A stretch of 64,000 nucleotides of DNA from the NCBI RefSeq assembly GCF_047496725.1, contig NC_132974.1, positions 434,001-498,000 of the forward strand, given 5' to 3'. The DNA is from Anoplolepis gracilipes. Its lineage: Eukaryota > Arthropoda > Insecta > Hymenoptera > Formicidae. Each line of letters opens with the position of its first letter. The stretch's first letter is position 1. Made by a program: the position numbers and the translations under genes. Of the stretch, positions 1 through 29,660 are shown piece after piece. Under the pieces are notes generated by a model. It was given only the letters and a program-made list of their open reading frames with translations. It did not search any database and had not been told where the DNA came from.

Positions 1-920
1 TGTCGTAAAAAGTCTCTTGCCGTCTTTGCGAATCAGCTGTTTCTTCTTCCTGTCACTTCTATGGCAGAGGACAATTGGACGGTATTTCGCGCGGAGAACA
101 ATCGACACCAACGAAATGTCAGTCGACTCTGAGATACGTAATTAATCTGACATTAAATTCCATCGCTTTTATTTACGATTATGAATAATATAGCGCGCGA
201 TATAAATGCATATATAATTATTAATTATACGCGTGAACGCAACGATTTATTTATTCTTGCGATATTTCGTCCGTACAGACAACAAGCACCTCGTTTTTAC
301 ATTACTTTGACATAATACAAACAAACAACGCATAACGAAAACACTCCCACAATTGACAAATTAAAGACATTCTTCTCTCAACATTAACATCATCATCATC
401 ATCATCGTCGTCGATGATACTCCTCGCATCTTATCTACAGGAAACATACACGCAATATATCGTTAAATCTAGTGCCTTCTTCGATTTTTAGTTCACAGAT
501 CTCAGATTAAAAATATCATCCATCGAGCCGAAGCGGTTCTCGCTCGCAATATCTTTGGCATGTTCCTTCGTGGAATTACGTCACACTTTGCGGTCGAAAT
601 AATTGTTGACAATCAATAACGAGAGGGTCCACCGGCGATTAGAAAGAAAGGACGACGATCGGTGGGCGCATAATTGATGTTTTAATTTTTTTAAACGCTT
701 CATTTGTTTGCAAAAATTGAATTCTTCTTTTATATATATATATATTAAAAGAAATGATATAATAGACAGTTTCGTCGAATCGCAACTGGAAACTGTGTCC
801 TCCGGCACCCGGCAGTGTACAATTTATTTGGAAATATCAATTTATTTCGAAGAGCATCGTCGATTCTGCGACCACGATGAAAAAAGCGGTCGACCCATAC
901 GTGTTCAAATTAATTAGTTC

Positions 921-963
<43 letters not shown>

Positions 964-1307
964 ATAATTTTGAAAACACATGTTTTATTGTTACATTCAA
1001 CGTTATAATTCTCGGACAAGACCGTCCGATAATTGACACAAGTGTGCACGTGGTGTTGATTAAATCACGTAGTCTCCAGCGCAATTTGTCGTTTTGTAGC
1101 TCGGGGGTGGAAGCACGAATATTTTACGATCATACGAAAATATAATCGTATGAATATACGATTAGTCTTTTTTTTTTTTTTTTTCCCTCTCACCTCCGAG
1201 CTGCGAAACGACTTCATATTCATCGTGCTCGAGGATCGCAAAAAATTCGCGCTGTTTTTCGGAAAAAAGCAAGGAAAAAAAAAGGGAAACAACGGAGAGA
1301 TAACATT

Positions 1308-1349
<42 letters not shown>

Positions 1350-1693
1350 CCACTTTTGCTCTTTATATGTATAATGTAATCCCCACTTTTAGTGATTTCC
1401 ATTTTCTACTCCTCATTTCCCGAGGACAAGCCGATCCTCGAAGAATCACGCGTCGTTTTTTTTTTTTTTTATTCGCGTTTATTCCCTACCCTCAGGAGAT
1501 ACATATCGGCGATGGATCGAAATGAGAGGAGGAATCCCCTCGACGGGGTTCTTTGTATCTCGACGAATGGAGGGCTTCCAGGTCTTTCGAAACTGACGTC
1601 TGGAAATAAAGAAAGATAACAAAACGCAGCTTTATAGCTTCTCGACGTAAGCGGAAAAATAATCCCGCATCAATTCGAAAATTATTATCAACA

Positions 1694-1727
<34 letters not shown>

Positions 1728-2112
1728 GAGAGAAATTTTTTCATCAATTTTTCTTCTCTCACACATCGAAATAAATCCCCTCTTCTCAGAAAATAAGATC
1801 ACGATATATTTTATCTCGCAGAATTAATGATCCTTAATCCATCACCGCATCGATCTCCCGTGGAAGGCGGGGTTGATCGAGGATTTCGATTTTTCTCGAG
1901 CATCGCTTCGTCCTTCGCTTCTTCTTTTATCGAGGGGGGGGGGGAGAGAAAGAGAGAGAGAGAGAGAGAGACAGAGGGTGTGATAAACGTAATAAACACG
2001 TATAAAACAAATCCGCGAGCTTTTCTCGATCGGAAAGAAAGTTTTTCTAACGAGCTCGCCGATCTCGCTCGGGGGTGAAGATTATCCACTTATTCAGGAT
2101 CCCCTTCTCGGC
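1..2112 (-). other. Probable 3' UTR and downstream flank of Sap47
   Basis: This stretch follows the Sap47 stop codon and shows no convincing coding exon on either strand. Reverse-strand AATAAA signals occur at 1483-1478, 1473-1468, 989-984 and further down. They are candidate polyadenylation signals, but several sit in A-rich tracts, so the transcript end cannot be fixed. It also holds (TA)n at about 921-960, (CT)n at 1312-1345, a poly-A run at 1695-1724 and (GA)n at about 1945-1970. Nothing recognisable is seen in 1-500. Confidence 0.4.
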
Positions 2113-19425
<17,313 letters not shown>

Positions 19426-19881
19426 CTGAAATGGAAAGATTAATTCCATTAGATATCATAGATAATTTCGACAGAGATTCGCGAATAAAGCGCACTTGCA
19501 TAATAGACGAGAGCTTTTACGCGGCGGAAATAACGCCAGATGGTTTTTTTTTTTTTTTTATTTATTTCGCCCTTCGCGAGAACTTATTATCGCACGAATA
19601 ACATCCTATCATTCGCCGCGGCGAATTCGTTTCCATTTGCGAGTTATTTAACGCTGAAAATACGCGTGTCTCCGTGTAACGAGTTGCGAAAATATATGAG
19701 CACGTGTACACACATACACACGAACGTGGTATAATAGAAACTGTTTTTTTCTCTTTCAAAAAAATACAGATGGATTTTTGTGGAAAAACACTTTACATAA
19801 ATCCAGCTAATTTGCAATTTTTTATAATTTCATGACTAATCTAGAATTTTATATCGTGTATAACATATTTCATATAATATA
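19426..19881. other. Start of the large 5' intron of Sap47
   Basis: Sequence immediately upstream (minus sense) of exon A. It contains a T-homopolymer near 19543-19559. No exon encoding the expected upstream helix was recognised. Confidence 0.5.
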
Positions 19882-20688
19882 CAACGCAAAAAAATTAAAG
19901 GTCCACTTTCTTCCATATAAAAAGGCCAATTTTCAAGTAGCTGCAACTTCCCTTAAAAATAATCCGAATAACATCAATAAAAAAGCATATCAAAACTTGA
20001 AATTTCTAGCTTTAAAATCTTTAAACGAATTTCAATTCTTTCTATTCGTTATAAAATTACATTGTAATAAAGCGATGTTCAATTGAACAAATTTTTCAAA
20101 AATTTGTCTAAGAATAGCGAATTAAAAAAAATCCTAGCACCATTTCATTATTTGGTGTTAAAGAGCAGAGATTTAACTTTAATTTCTTCTTTAAACAAAT
20201 GTTTTATGATTTTTTTCGCCGAGATATTCATTGAAGCAAAAGCAAGCTATTGACTTTGAACACTTAAGACTAGTGAAAAAATGATCGTACAAAAATCATT
20301 AAAAAAGCAATTTAAAGAAAAAAGTTAGCATTTTAAAATGCTCCTATTGTTTTTTCAATCATTATTCATTTTTAAAGCGTAATTGTTACTTAAAAATTAA
20401 GTAAAAATTGCACTTTTATCTTTTTTATTTAAATCAATTAAAGTGCTAGGATTTTTGTTTAATTCGGTATTCTTAGAAAAATTTGTTCAATTGGATATCG
20501 CTTTATTATAATGTAATTTTATAACGAGTAGGAAGAATTGAAATTCATTTAAAAATTTAAACACTAGAAACTTGAAGCTTTAAAACGCTTTTTGATCTTA
20601 TTCCAATTATTTTTAAGGAAGTTGCAACTATTTGAAAATTGGTCTTTTTTTATACGAAAGAAAGTAGTCCTTTAAGTTTTTTGCGTAG
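19882..20688. mobile_element. Tc1/mariner-like non-autonomous element, uninterrupted copy
   Basis: Flanked by TA, with the left end CAACGCAAAAAAATTAAAGG and right end CCTTTAAGTTTTTTGCGTAG in inverted orientation. The arms of about 280 bp include GTTGCAACT-type and GAACAAATTTTTC-type stretches on both sides. At about 807 bp it is the cleanest copy here. It encodes no transposase. Confidence 0.8.
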
Positions 20689-20871
20689 TATATAATATAA
20701 TTTAAATATAATTGGTTTACCGACTGCTTATAATATTACAAAGCAAAATATTATAAAGAAATATTATACAAAATTATCAGAAAATATTTTTTTTTTTTAT
20801 TATAACAATCTCTTGAAACTGAATAAACTTCCATGAAAATTCCTTGATCTTTCCAAGCACAAAAGAAATCT

Positions 20872-21949
20872 TTAAGAATGTTTAGTACCTACAATTGGAG
20901 CAAAAAGTAGTCGAAATTGACGAATATACTTTTCTCATATATCTTAATTTATGATTATTATAAAGATTGCATAAAATCTTATTTTTTATTCATAGCTAGA
21001 GTGTAGAAATGTATTTTCAAACTTCTGTTGCTTTTTTCGGAGAATTTTCGTGTTTCTTAAATTATATCGAGAAACTTTTATCATTGACGGTACCTCGATT
21101 TCAACATTACAGCACAAAATTTGAATTATAAAAATCAAAGAATTTACTCGTACAGAGTAATTTAAAATGTCAGATAAAATTATAATAAAAATTATAATAG
21201 TGAGTAATGACAAAATATAGAAGATTTTTAACTGTGTTTCTTGGATAAATTTAATAATTTGTCATTTCTCCGAGAAGAAAGAAATGTGGCAACATGGTAA
21301 TTTTTCATAAGTTGGTCAAGTTGTAAATTGACATATAAGGCCTAGTCGCTTCTCGCTTATGTTTGTATATAGAGGCTTCTGCAGATAAAAAGATTGGTTA
21401 TTTAAAATGTCAAAAGAAGGTTCAGCTGAATGCTATGTTGTCACGTTTTCACAATAAATAATATGTCATCTCGGATAATAGGACGAAATTGAGAAAATTA
21501 TATTCAATATCTTTTGAACTAGTCAGTACTTGACCAAAATTATGTGAATATTTCCTCTATATTCAAACTATACTTTTACAAATTGTGAATAAATTCCTAT
21601 TATTATTTCTCTCTATTTTAGCTCATAAATCAACACGATCACAGGTTTTTTATAAGATAGAAAATCAATGTAAGGGCTAAAAAGGACAGAAATAATTATA
21701 TTTATTTATATAAATAATGATATTGATAATTATATTAATACTTTTACTTATCATTAGATTCACAAAATAATTATATTTATAATAATATCGACGGGTAAAT
21801 TCATTGCAAATTAAAATCCTTATTATTTTGATTGCTTCAGTGAATCAACTCTAGGTTTTTTTTATAAGTCTCTGAACATGTATCAGAACAATCTGTGCAA
21901 ATTTTATTAAATTCCTATATTTTTAAAAATAGGTACTAAACATTCTTAA
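20872..21949 (-). mobile_element. TTAA-flanked TIR element, copy 3
   Basis: TTAA at both ends, with TIRs TTAAGAATGTTTAGTACCTA and TAGGTACTAAACATTCTTAA. It is in reverse orientation relative to copies 1 and 2. A 75-codon minus-strand frame (21213-20986) matches the C-terminal part of the frame in copies 1 and 5. Confidence 0.85.
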
Positions 21950-23192
21950 GAATTCCAGGTTTTCATATCTTTCCATTAAACATCCTGTTATATACATATA
22001 TGTATTATAGTGAGAGAACGAAATAAATGCGTCAAGATTGTTTCAAAAGCTCGGGTTTCACGTTGTGAAATTAATTATTTATTTGAAAAGCTGCTAATGG
22101 ATGGTTGGTCTTTTCTTCTCCAACTTGGACAAAGCGTGCAAAAAGTGAAATACAATTCGGCGAAGTATACGCGCGCTGAAAGCGCGAGGTCAGCGGAAGT
22201 GACGAGCAGGGAATTTCTTGCAGCTACAAGAGATCAAGCGCAGATCAATGAAGCTCGTCGGAGATTCGTGATGCATTTACCGCACAGTCACAATATATTC
22301 CGTCCTGTATGACATTACAAACCACCGAATCGATACCATTGTTTCGTTGTTTTCAGCCAACCATCGCAAAATACGACGGCGACATTTTCTTCTCCACCCA
22401 AAACCTTTTTGTTTTCCTTTTACTTTTTATTGTAACTAACAATAAACCATGTTTAATCGGTCGTAATAAAAATATGCAAAATTAGCGTAATAAAAGGATG
22501 CTGTCCGTTGTGGTACAAAAACTTATTGACAAATGTGTTTTACGCGGACGAATTTTGATGGCGACAACGCAAAAACGAATATTCCAGTAGCAGTAGATCA
22601 ACGAGTGAATGTGCATCTCGAAGATCGAGAGATGACCGGATAACTCACTTTTTTTTTTAAATTATCCGATTTCGATTATTTCCGTTTGTAGCAGTCAAGA
22701 GTCGTGATTAACGAGAGTCGGTTTCATTTATATCGGGCCAAGGTGTCTATAAATCTTTCTCCTACACACTTGTGTAGAGCAAACGAATACTATTATCTGG
22801 GTTCAGAAAAAATATCACATGCGTATGTTTTTTCAGAAATTGTATGTATTCAATAAAAAAATATATAAATTTCTGTGGTGTAAAAAATATTTCCAAAATA
22901 TCCGTAGAAGGTGATTCAAGGTTTTTCTTTTCGAGTAAACGATTGCTCTTTTTTTTACTGAACTTACTTTCAGACAGAATTATTGAGCACTAAATTATCC
23001 GGATCGCAATTTTCTAATCTTCATCTCTATTGTTGCCAATCCACATTAATGTGAGTGACATAATCAATTTTTCTCGCATAATTATCCGTCAATTTCAATG
23101 CGAGTCAATATTCAATCAATATACGTGTGATTTCTGATTACAACAAAATATTAAATAATAACAATTATATAATGTAGATTATTCAAATAATA
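21950..23192. other. Intron or intergenic DNA, no gene recognised
   Basis: A 100-codon plus-strand open frame at 22010-22312 is not recognisable. The stretch 21990-22200 resembles 23930-24100 in order and wording (for example GCTAATGGATGG and GCAAAAAGTGAA), suggesting an old duplication. Confidence 0.45.
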
Positions 23193-23863
23193 GGGAGTTT
23201 GCATTAAAAAAAAATAAATTTTTTAATATATGTAATTTAAATATATATTATTATAAATTTATTTATAAGAAAATTTTAAATTTTAATCAATAGAAAGTTA
23301 TTAAAAAAATTAAATTAAAATTTAATAAAATTTAAATTGTGAGAAAAACGATTTTGATTGGTTGGAGTGCGTGACGTCACAGGGCAATAGTTTCAAACGT
23401 TTGTTTTCTGTATTCTGTATTGCGATATTCGGTCATTCTTGATCTCGAGGTACAAAGAAAAACAATTTATTGGATGTTTTAATTGTTGTACTTTTACATA
23501 CAGATACAAAACAGGTTTTGTACGTGTTACCTTTGCCCATTTTCACAATAACTGGATATTTTAATAAATAAAAATAGTGTGTTGTCACTGTATATATTTA
23601 TTAGGTTTGAGAAGACGCTATTTCACGCTATTTAGCGCTATTAGCGTCTGCCCGAATGCAAATATTGCACTGTGACGTCACGTCGCGCTCAGGAGGACTC
23701 GGTCGTTTCCGGATCGTATTCGACAATTTCAAATAATGTAATTTTTATTATTGATTTTCTCGCTTAATTTGCATTAAAAAAATTACGAAAAAAATAATTA
23801 CATTTTTAAAACTGTATATAAATTATAAAATGCAATTGTTTTTCAAAATCATGCAAACTCCTT
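23193..23863. mobile_element. Non-autonomous TIR element with paired TGACGTCA sites
   Basis: The terminal motif GGAGTTTGCAT at the left is inverted as ATGCAAACTCC at the right. Inside, two TGACGTCA palindromes (23372-23379 and 23673-23680) sit in inverted sub-terminal blocks. No coding capacity is seen. Confidence 0.65.
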
Positions 23864-25509
23864 ATTATACGCGACAAAAATATATAAAAATTATTTTCAG
23901 AGTCATTTTATTCCTACTAAATATAGGAGAAAAATATAAACAAATTAAGATTGCATCAGATTTCTCGCGTTACGAGAATAATTATTTGTTCAAAAGCTAA
24001 TGGATGGTTTTTCTTGAATTTAGCACGCGCAAAAAGTGAAGCACGAGTTGGTAAAGTAAAGAGTGCACGTTGGATGCAAAAAACATAGTCGAGAAAAAAG
24101 AGAATGTTACAAACGAGTAGATAAATTCGAAGTGCTAAATCAAAACGACAAAATGATTTATTCTCGCGTTCGTAGAACCGTTTGATATTTTATTTTATTT
24201 TCTATTCATGCTTGATCTTTATAATGCTTAGAGTCACGCAAAGTTCTGTTTTACTAAAACGCACGCTATAGAGATTTATAAAATATTATTTCCTTTTACG
24301 AGACAGGTTGCTGTTTAGTCGATACGTGATTTCGATCGCAATTGCAATCGACAAATACAAATTCATAAAATCAAAGCCATTATCCATAAATGGTCTCAGC
24401 GGCCAAACGATCTTCGAAACGACCGCGACACGTGTTTTCGCTCATTGTAAATAAGATATTGACTTCTTTACTGATAAATCGTCCCGTGCAATCGGCGTGT
24501 GACAGCGAAATATCAGCGTAATCTTGAAACGAGAACAAGAAACGCTGTTACGAGGATTGGAAGGGAAACGTCATATGTGTTCAGGATATAGGACACTCTG
24601 ATATCGACAAAAATACACACAATAATAAAAATAAAAAAATACATGTGTAATAAATACATAATTAAAAAATATACTCATTATTAAATTTTTAATATTCGGA
24701 TATTTTCATTAGAATTACAAGACTAAAGCTGTGCTCTTATTACAAGAATATTAAAAGTTGAGTAATTATAATATATATAATAATATACGTATTATATATA
24801 GTAATTATAATTCAGAAGAAAATTAAGAAACTAACTCGTACCGAATCAACAACGGAGGCAAGTGAGTGTAAAATAAACGGGAGAAAAATAAACGACAGAA
24901 TAATTTAATAAATCAGCGAGAGAGGTTGGTTACAGGGAGTTTGTAATCGTTATACACCGAGATCTGGAATTAAATTCTCCGGGGAGCGGAGAGAACTGTT
25001 TCTCGTTGTCGTTTTACGTCGTTACGAGATTAATTCGTCGCTTAAAAGTTATACGTACGCTAGTCTGATGTTAAACACAGATGATGTCTGCCGTAATTTT
25101 ATACAGAGTTAGCACCTTGATATATCGACTTTTCGCAATAAATTAAATTTATTCGCGGTAAATGTGTACGACACAAAATGTGGCAAATTGATTTCCCGGT
25201 GATTTTATCTAGAATCGATCTCACTCGTCTAGTAATAACCGTATTTTTACATTTTAATATATTGTTGTCAATTTCATTTATGTCACGGCATTTTGACATT
25301 TTGATTTGCGCGAAAAATTATTGAAAGGCGCGATGCAATTGTTTGTATATTAACAGTATTAAAATTTTTTGAACTGCAGTAATTAAGTAAAATTCAATTC
25401 ACAGGTAGCTTAAAATTTTTGTAATATACATATATTTAATATTAATCGGGATATGATTTTATGAATTTAATTATAATTAATAGATCAATAGTAGATTAAT
25501 TAATAGATA
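23864..25509. other. Intron or intergenic DNA, no gene recognised
   Basis: It includes the partner (23930-24100) of the old duplication noted at 21990-22200. The rest is AT-rich with a moderate-GC patch at 24300-25080 that shows no exon-like frame. Confidence 0.45.
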
Positions 25510-26447
25510 ATTAATAGAGAATATAATATAGATAATATAATATAAAAGATAATTAATAGATATAATAGATATTAAAAATTTAATATTTATCTTTTAAATT
25601 TGTAATTTATTTATAATTTCCGATATATTTAATTGTATATTTCTATTACAAAATTTAATAATAATAAATTAGGGAATATTTTTTAAAAATTATTGATTCA
25701 TTAATATTATAAAAATAAACAAGAATTGAGCGTTTAATCGGATTATCTCAGACGAGCCCCCCCCCTCCCTCTCTCTCTCTCTCTCTCTCTCTTTCTTTCA
25801 AAGGAGTCTTTTTTAAGAAAAAAAAAAATACACAATAAGGATTAAACATATTACCTACAAGCCATAAAAGTAAACCATGATGAATATTAAATTAGAATCA
25901 CCGCGAGGTAAAAACTTTTTTCTAAATTGTGACAAACATGTAATAGTTCTATTATAAATTCATTCGTAGAAAATTTAATAATTAATAGAGAATATAAAAT
26001 AGATAATACAATATAAAAGATAATTAATAGATATAATAGATATTAAAAATTTAATATTTATCTTTTAAATTTGTAATTTATTTATAATTTCCGATATATT
26101 TAATTGTATATTTCTATTACAAAATTTAATAATAATAAATTAGGGAATATTTTTTAAAAATTATTGATTCATTAATATTATAAAAATAAACAAGAATTGA
26201 GCGTTTAATCGGATTATCTCAGACGAGCCGCCCCCCTTCCCTCCCTCTCTCTTTCTTTCAAAGGAGTCTTTTTTAAGAAAAAAAATACACAATAAGGATT
26301 AAACATACTACCTACAAGCGATAAAAATGAACCATAATGAATATTAAATTAGAATCACCGCGAGGTAAAAACTTTTTTCTAAATTGTGGTAAACATGTAA
26401 TAGTTCTATTATAAATTCATTCGTGGAAAATTTAATAATACACCTGA
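25510..26447. repeat. Two-copy tandem duplication, about 470 bp unit
   Basis: Units 25510-25980 and 25981-26447 read nearly the same from start to end. Shared marks include TTAGGGAATATTTTTTAAAA, a CCCTCTCT pyrimidine tract and ATCACCGCGAGG. The first copy has a longer (CT)n (25759-25793). Parts also resemble 28888-29660. Confidence 0.85.
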
Positions 26448-28887
26448 TATATCCGATAATTTTATTATAGAGATTTTCCTTTTTCTTTCTTTCATCGTGA
26501 CGTAATTTTGCACAATATAATTTTACCCTTTCTAATAACTCATTTCCTGTAAATTTCCTATGGCAAGGAAGCTCGTAATTGAAATTTGCTTCCTTCTTTT
26601 TGCTCGATGTCCCTCAGAATATTCCAGCTATTTTTACTTCCTCGAAAGAGAACAGATATCCTGCCAAATAATATATTTTTTTGTAAAAAATCTAAAAAAA
26701 TATATAATTTTATCTGTCATAATATAATATAATCAAGTTACGTACAAATAATCATGCAGGAAATTGTATTATTCTGCTGAATGATATCTCATTTTAATCC
26801 CAACTCTTTTCATCAAGTTTGGCATATGTAAATTTCCATTCGCCCTTCGATCGATCGATAACGACAGAAGAAATAAACTGATATAAAACTGATCATCTTC
26901 AGGCATACTAAAAAATCTTCGCGTTTACGATACTCGAATCTTCTCTGTCTTTACCCGATACTGTCGTGGAAAATAATTACCGCATTCGCCGAGCAGAGGG
27001 ATGGTCTTAAAATAATTTTAATCACGATATGGCCGTGATGAACGAGCGGAAAACAGATTATGTAGCGCAAAAAATTCATATCGCAGTCACGTGTTACAGG
27101 GAAAACGTGATTCGCATGCGATAAACGTTGGCAAAGAAAAACTATCCTATGCAGGAAGATTAAGTAATCGAGGATCCAAAAGGAGCCAAAAAAATGTCAA
27201 ACGCTAAAGGGTTTTATTGGGAATAAAGTGCATGATGCAAAAAGCAACGAATACAGAAAATAATTTTTATTGTCCGCATTCGATCGCTTTTCTATCATTT
27301 ATTAAAATTATTATTTATTAAATTATATTTATAATATTATTTATGAAAATAAAATATATATAATTTATTAAAATAATTAATATATAATAAATAAATAAAT
27401 AAAAAAAATATAAACAACGGCTAGTCAGGTCGTTTTAATTAACCGGTTGTTTATAATTAAATACTAGCGACTTTAATCTCTAACTTATAAAAAAAAATAT
27501 ATATATGATAAATATATTAATGTATTATTATTTATTAAAATAATATATATTTACAAAAATAAACATAGTAGGAAATTTAATATCATTAATTAGTAATTCT
27601 TTTGCGCGTGAAAAACAATTTCCCTAATTTATTATTAATAAATGTTGCAATATAAATAGACACAATTAAATATCAAAAATTATAAATAAACTATAAATTT
27701 ATAAAAAATTTATAAATTTCAATAAATCTATAAATTTATAAAAAATTTATAAAAAAAAAACTATAAAGTAAAAAAAAAATATTAAATTTTTAAATATTTA
27801 TTATATCTTAATTATAATTACAATTTATATCTATTAATATTTAATAAAGATTAAAAAACTCTACCTAATCGAAATTTATATTTACAAATTTATGACATCA
27901 AATGAAGCATATCGAGCACCGTTTATCAGAGGCTCGGAATGGAAGAGAGGATAATTCAGTTATGGGAGAGCTTTCGCCGCAATTCTCCTTCGACTGCGTA
28001 TTCATTGTCGATTAGGTCATCGCAATATCGACGAGCTCGATTAAGCGTGCAACTGGGTGCCGTAAAGAAGTCTCAATCTTTTGCCTTGCGAGATTATTGG
28101 CGCCCTTCTTCTTACCTAAGACGTCTCTTGTCCCAAATGTACTCAAGACACGTCTCCAGATATCGATCGAACCGTCCAAGTCAATGGTTGATAAACGCAC
28201 GCGATTACCGGAGCGGAAGAGACCACGTTCTGTGAAAGAGACTCGATTCGGTGAAGAAAACACGACTTTTATCAGGACAGTTCATGTACGTGAGAGTCTC
28301 TTTTATTTTTCTTTTAGAGATCGAAATCGTGCGCAGCGTCGGAATATGTGTGCAAAAACATGCCGTAAAATTCTAGGTTTTTTAGTAAAAAAAAAAAAAA
28401 AAAAAAAAAGCCCAAAATAGGAGAAAAACCCGAGAGAGTTTGCGAGAATAAACGACTTCCTTTTGACGTTCTTTACGATTTAACGAGATGTACTCGTATC
28501 TAGGAAAAAAATGTAGGTTGCCGCATGACTCAGCATGTCGAGCAAAGTGATAAGATCAACGAAGAAGATTGAAGTCGGATATCCAAAGTTAATTTTACGA
28601 TGTGTTAAGTATAGCGCGGAGATTGCATGTGGAAATTGGAGTTTGCTAATTTATCGTAGTTTTATTACAAGGACTACGCAGCCTCATAGGAACGCATACA
28701 TTTTTAATTGATTCTTAATATTAATTGAGTTAAAGAAGAATATTTTTTCATACGTGTAAGAAGTCAAAGAAGTCTTATTATTAATTAAATAATAAATTAC
28801 AACGCATATTAATAGCATTAAAAGGATTAAAACTATAATAAAATTAAGAAAAATTAAATAGAGATATAGATTTAGATTTAGATATAG
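26448..28887. other. Intron or intergenic DNA, no gene recognised
   Basis: AT-rich with low-complexity stretches at 27300-27870. A GC-richer patch at 27939-28420 is open on both strands (83-107 codons) but gives no recognisable protein, and it ends in a poly-A tract at 28388-28408. Confidence 0.45.
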
Positions 28888-29660
28888 ATTTAAATGAAAT
28901 TTTTTTCTATAATAAATATTATATATTAATTTATAACATATAATTAATAGATATAATAAATATTAAAACTATTTTTTTTTTCAACTTTTTAAATTTATAA
29001 TTTATTTACAGCTTCTGATATATTTAATTGTATCCATCTCTATTGCAAAAGTTAATAATAATAAATTAGGGAACATTTTTATGCGCGAAGAAGAATTATT
29101 AATTAATAATATTAAATTTCTTAATTCACAATTGAATGCAACGACAAAAATTATTTTTTGTATCCAACTTTTTTATCATGCACTTTTTTTTCCTCAACAT
29201 CATCGTAATTGATAACAAGATTGTTTGGAATAATATAAATAAATATTTTTGATATTTAAATGAAATTTCTTTCTATAATACATATTATATATAGAAATAT
29301 TAATTTATAACATATAATTAATAATTTATTTATAATTAATAGATATAATAAATATTAAAAATATTTATTTTTTAAATTTATAATTTACAGTTTCTGATAT
29401 ATTTAATTGTATCCATCTCTATTGCAAAATTTAATAATAATAAATTAGGGAACATTTTATGCGCGAAGAAGAATTATTAATTAATAATATTAAATTTCTT
29501 ATTGTACTTATTATTTGAGTAAACAATATTGAAAGCGATTGAATACGACAATAAAAATTATTTTCTGTACCCAGCTTTTTATATCATGCACTTTTTTTCC
29601 TCAACATCATCGTAATCGGTAACAAGATGGTTTGTAATAATATATTAAATAAACATTTTT
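28888..29660. repeat. Two-copy tandem duplication, about 370-400 bp unit
   Basis: Units 28888-29253 and 29254-29660 share GCGCGAAGAAGAATTATTAA, CTCAACATCATCGTAAT and ATCCATCTCTATTGC in order. Part of the unit also matches the 25510-26447 repeat (TTAATAATAATAAATTAGGG). Confidence 0.75.

Noticed and set aside
27939..28420. Frames of 83-107 codons on both strands
   Set aside because: No domain, no consistent strand signal, and the plus frame runs into a poly-A tract.
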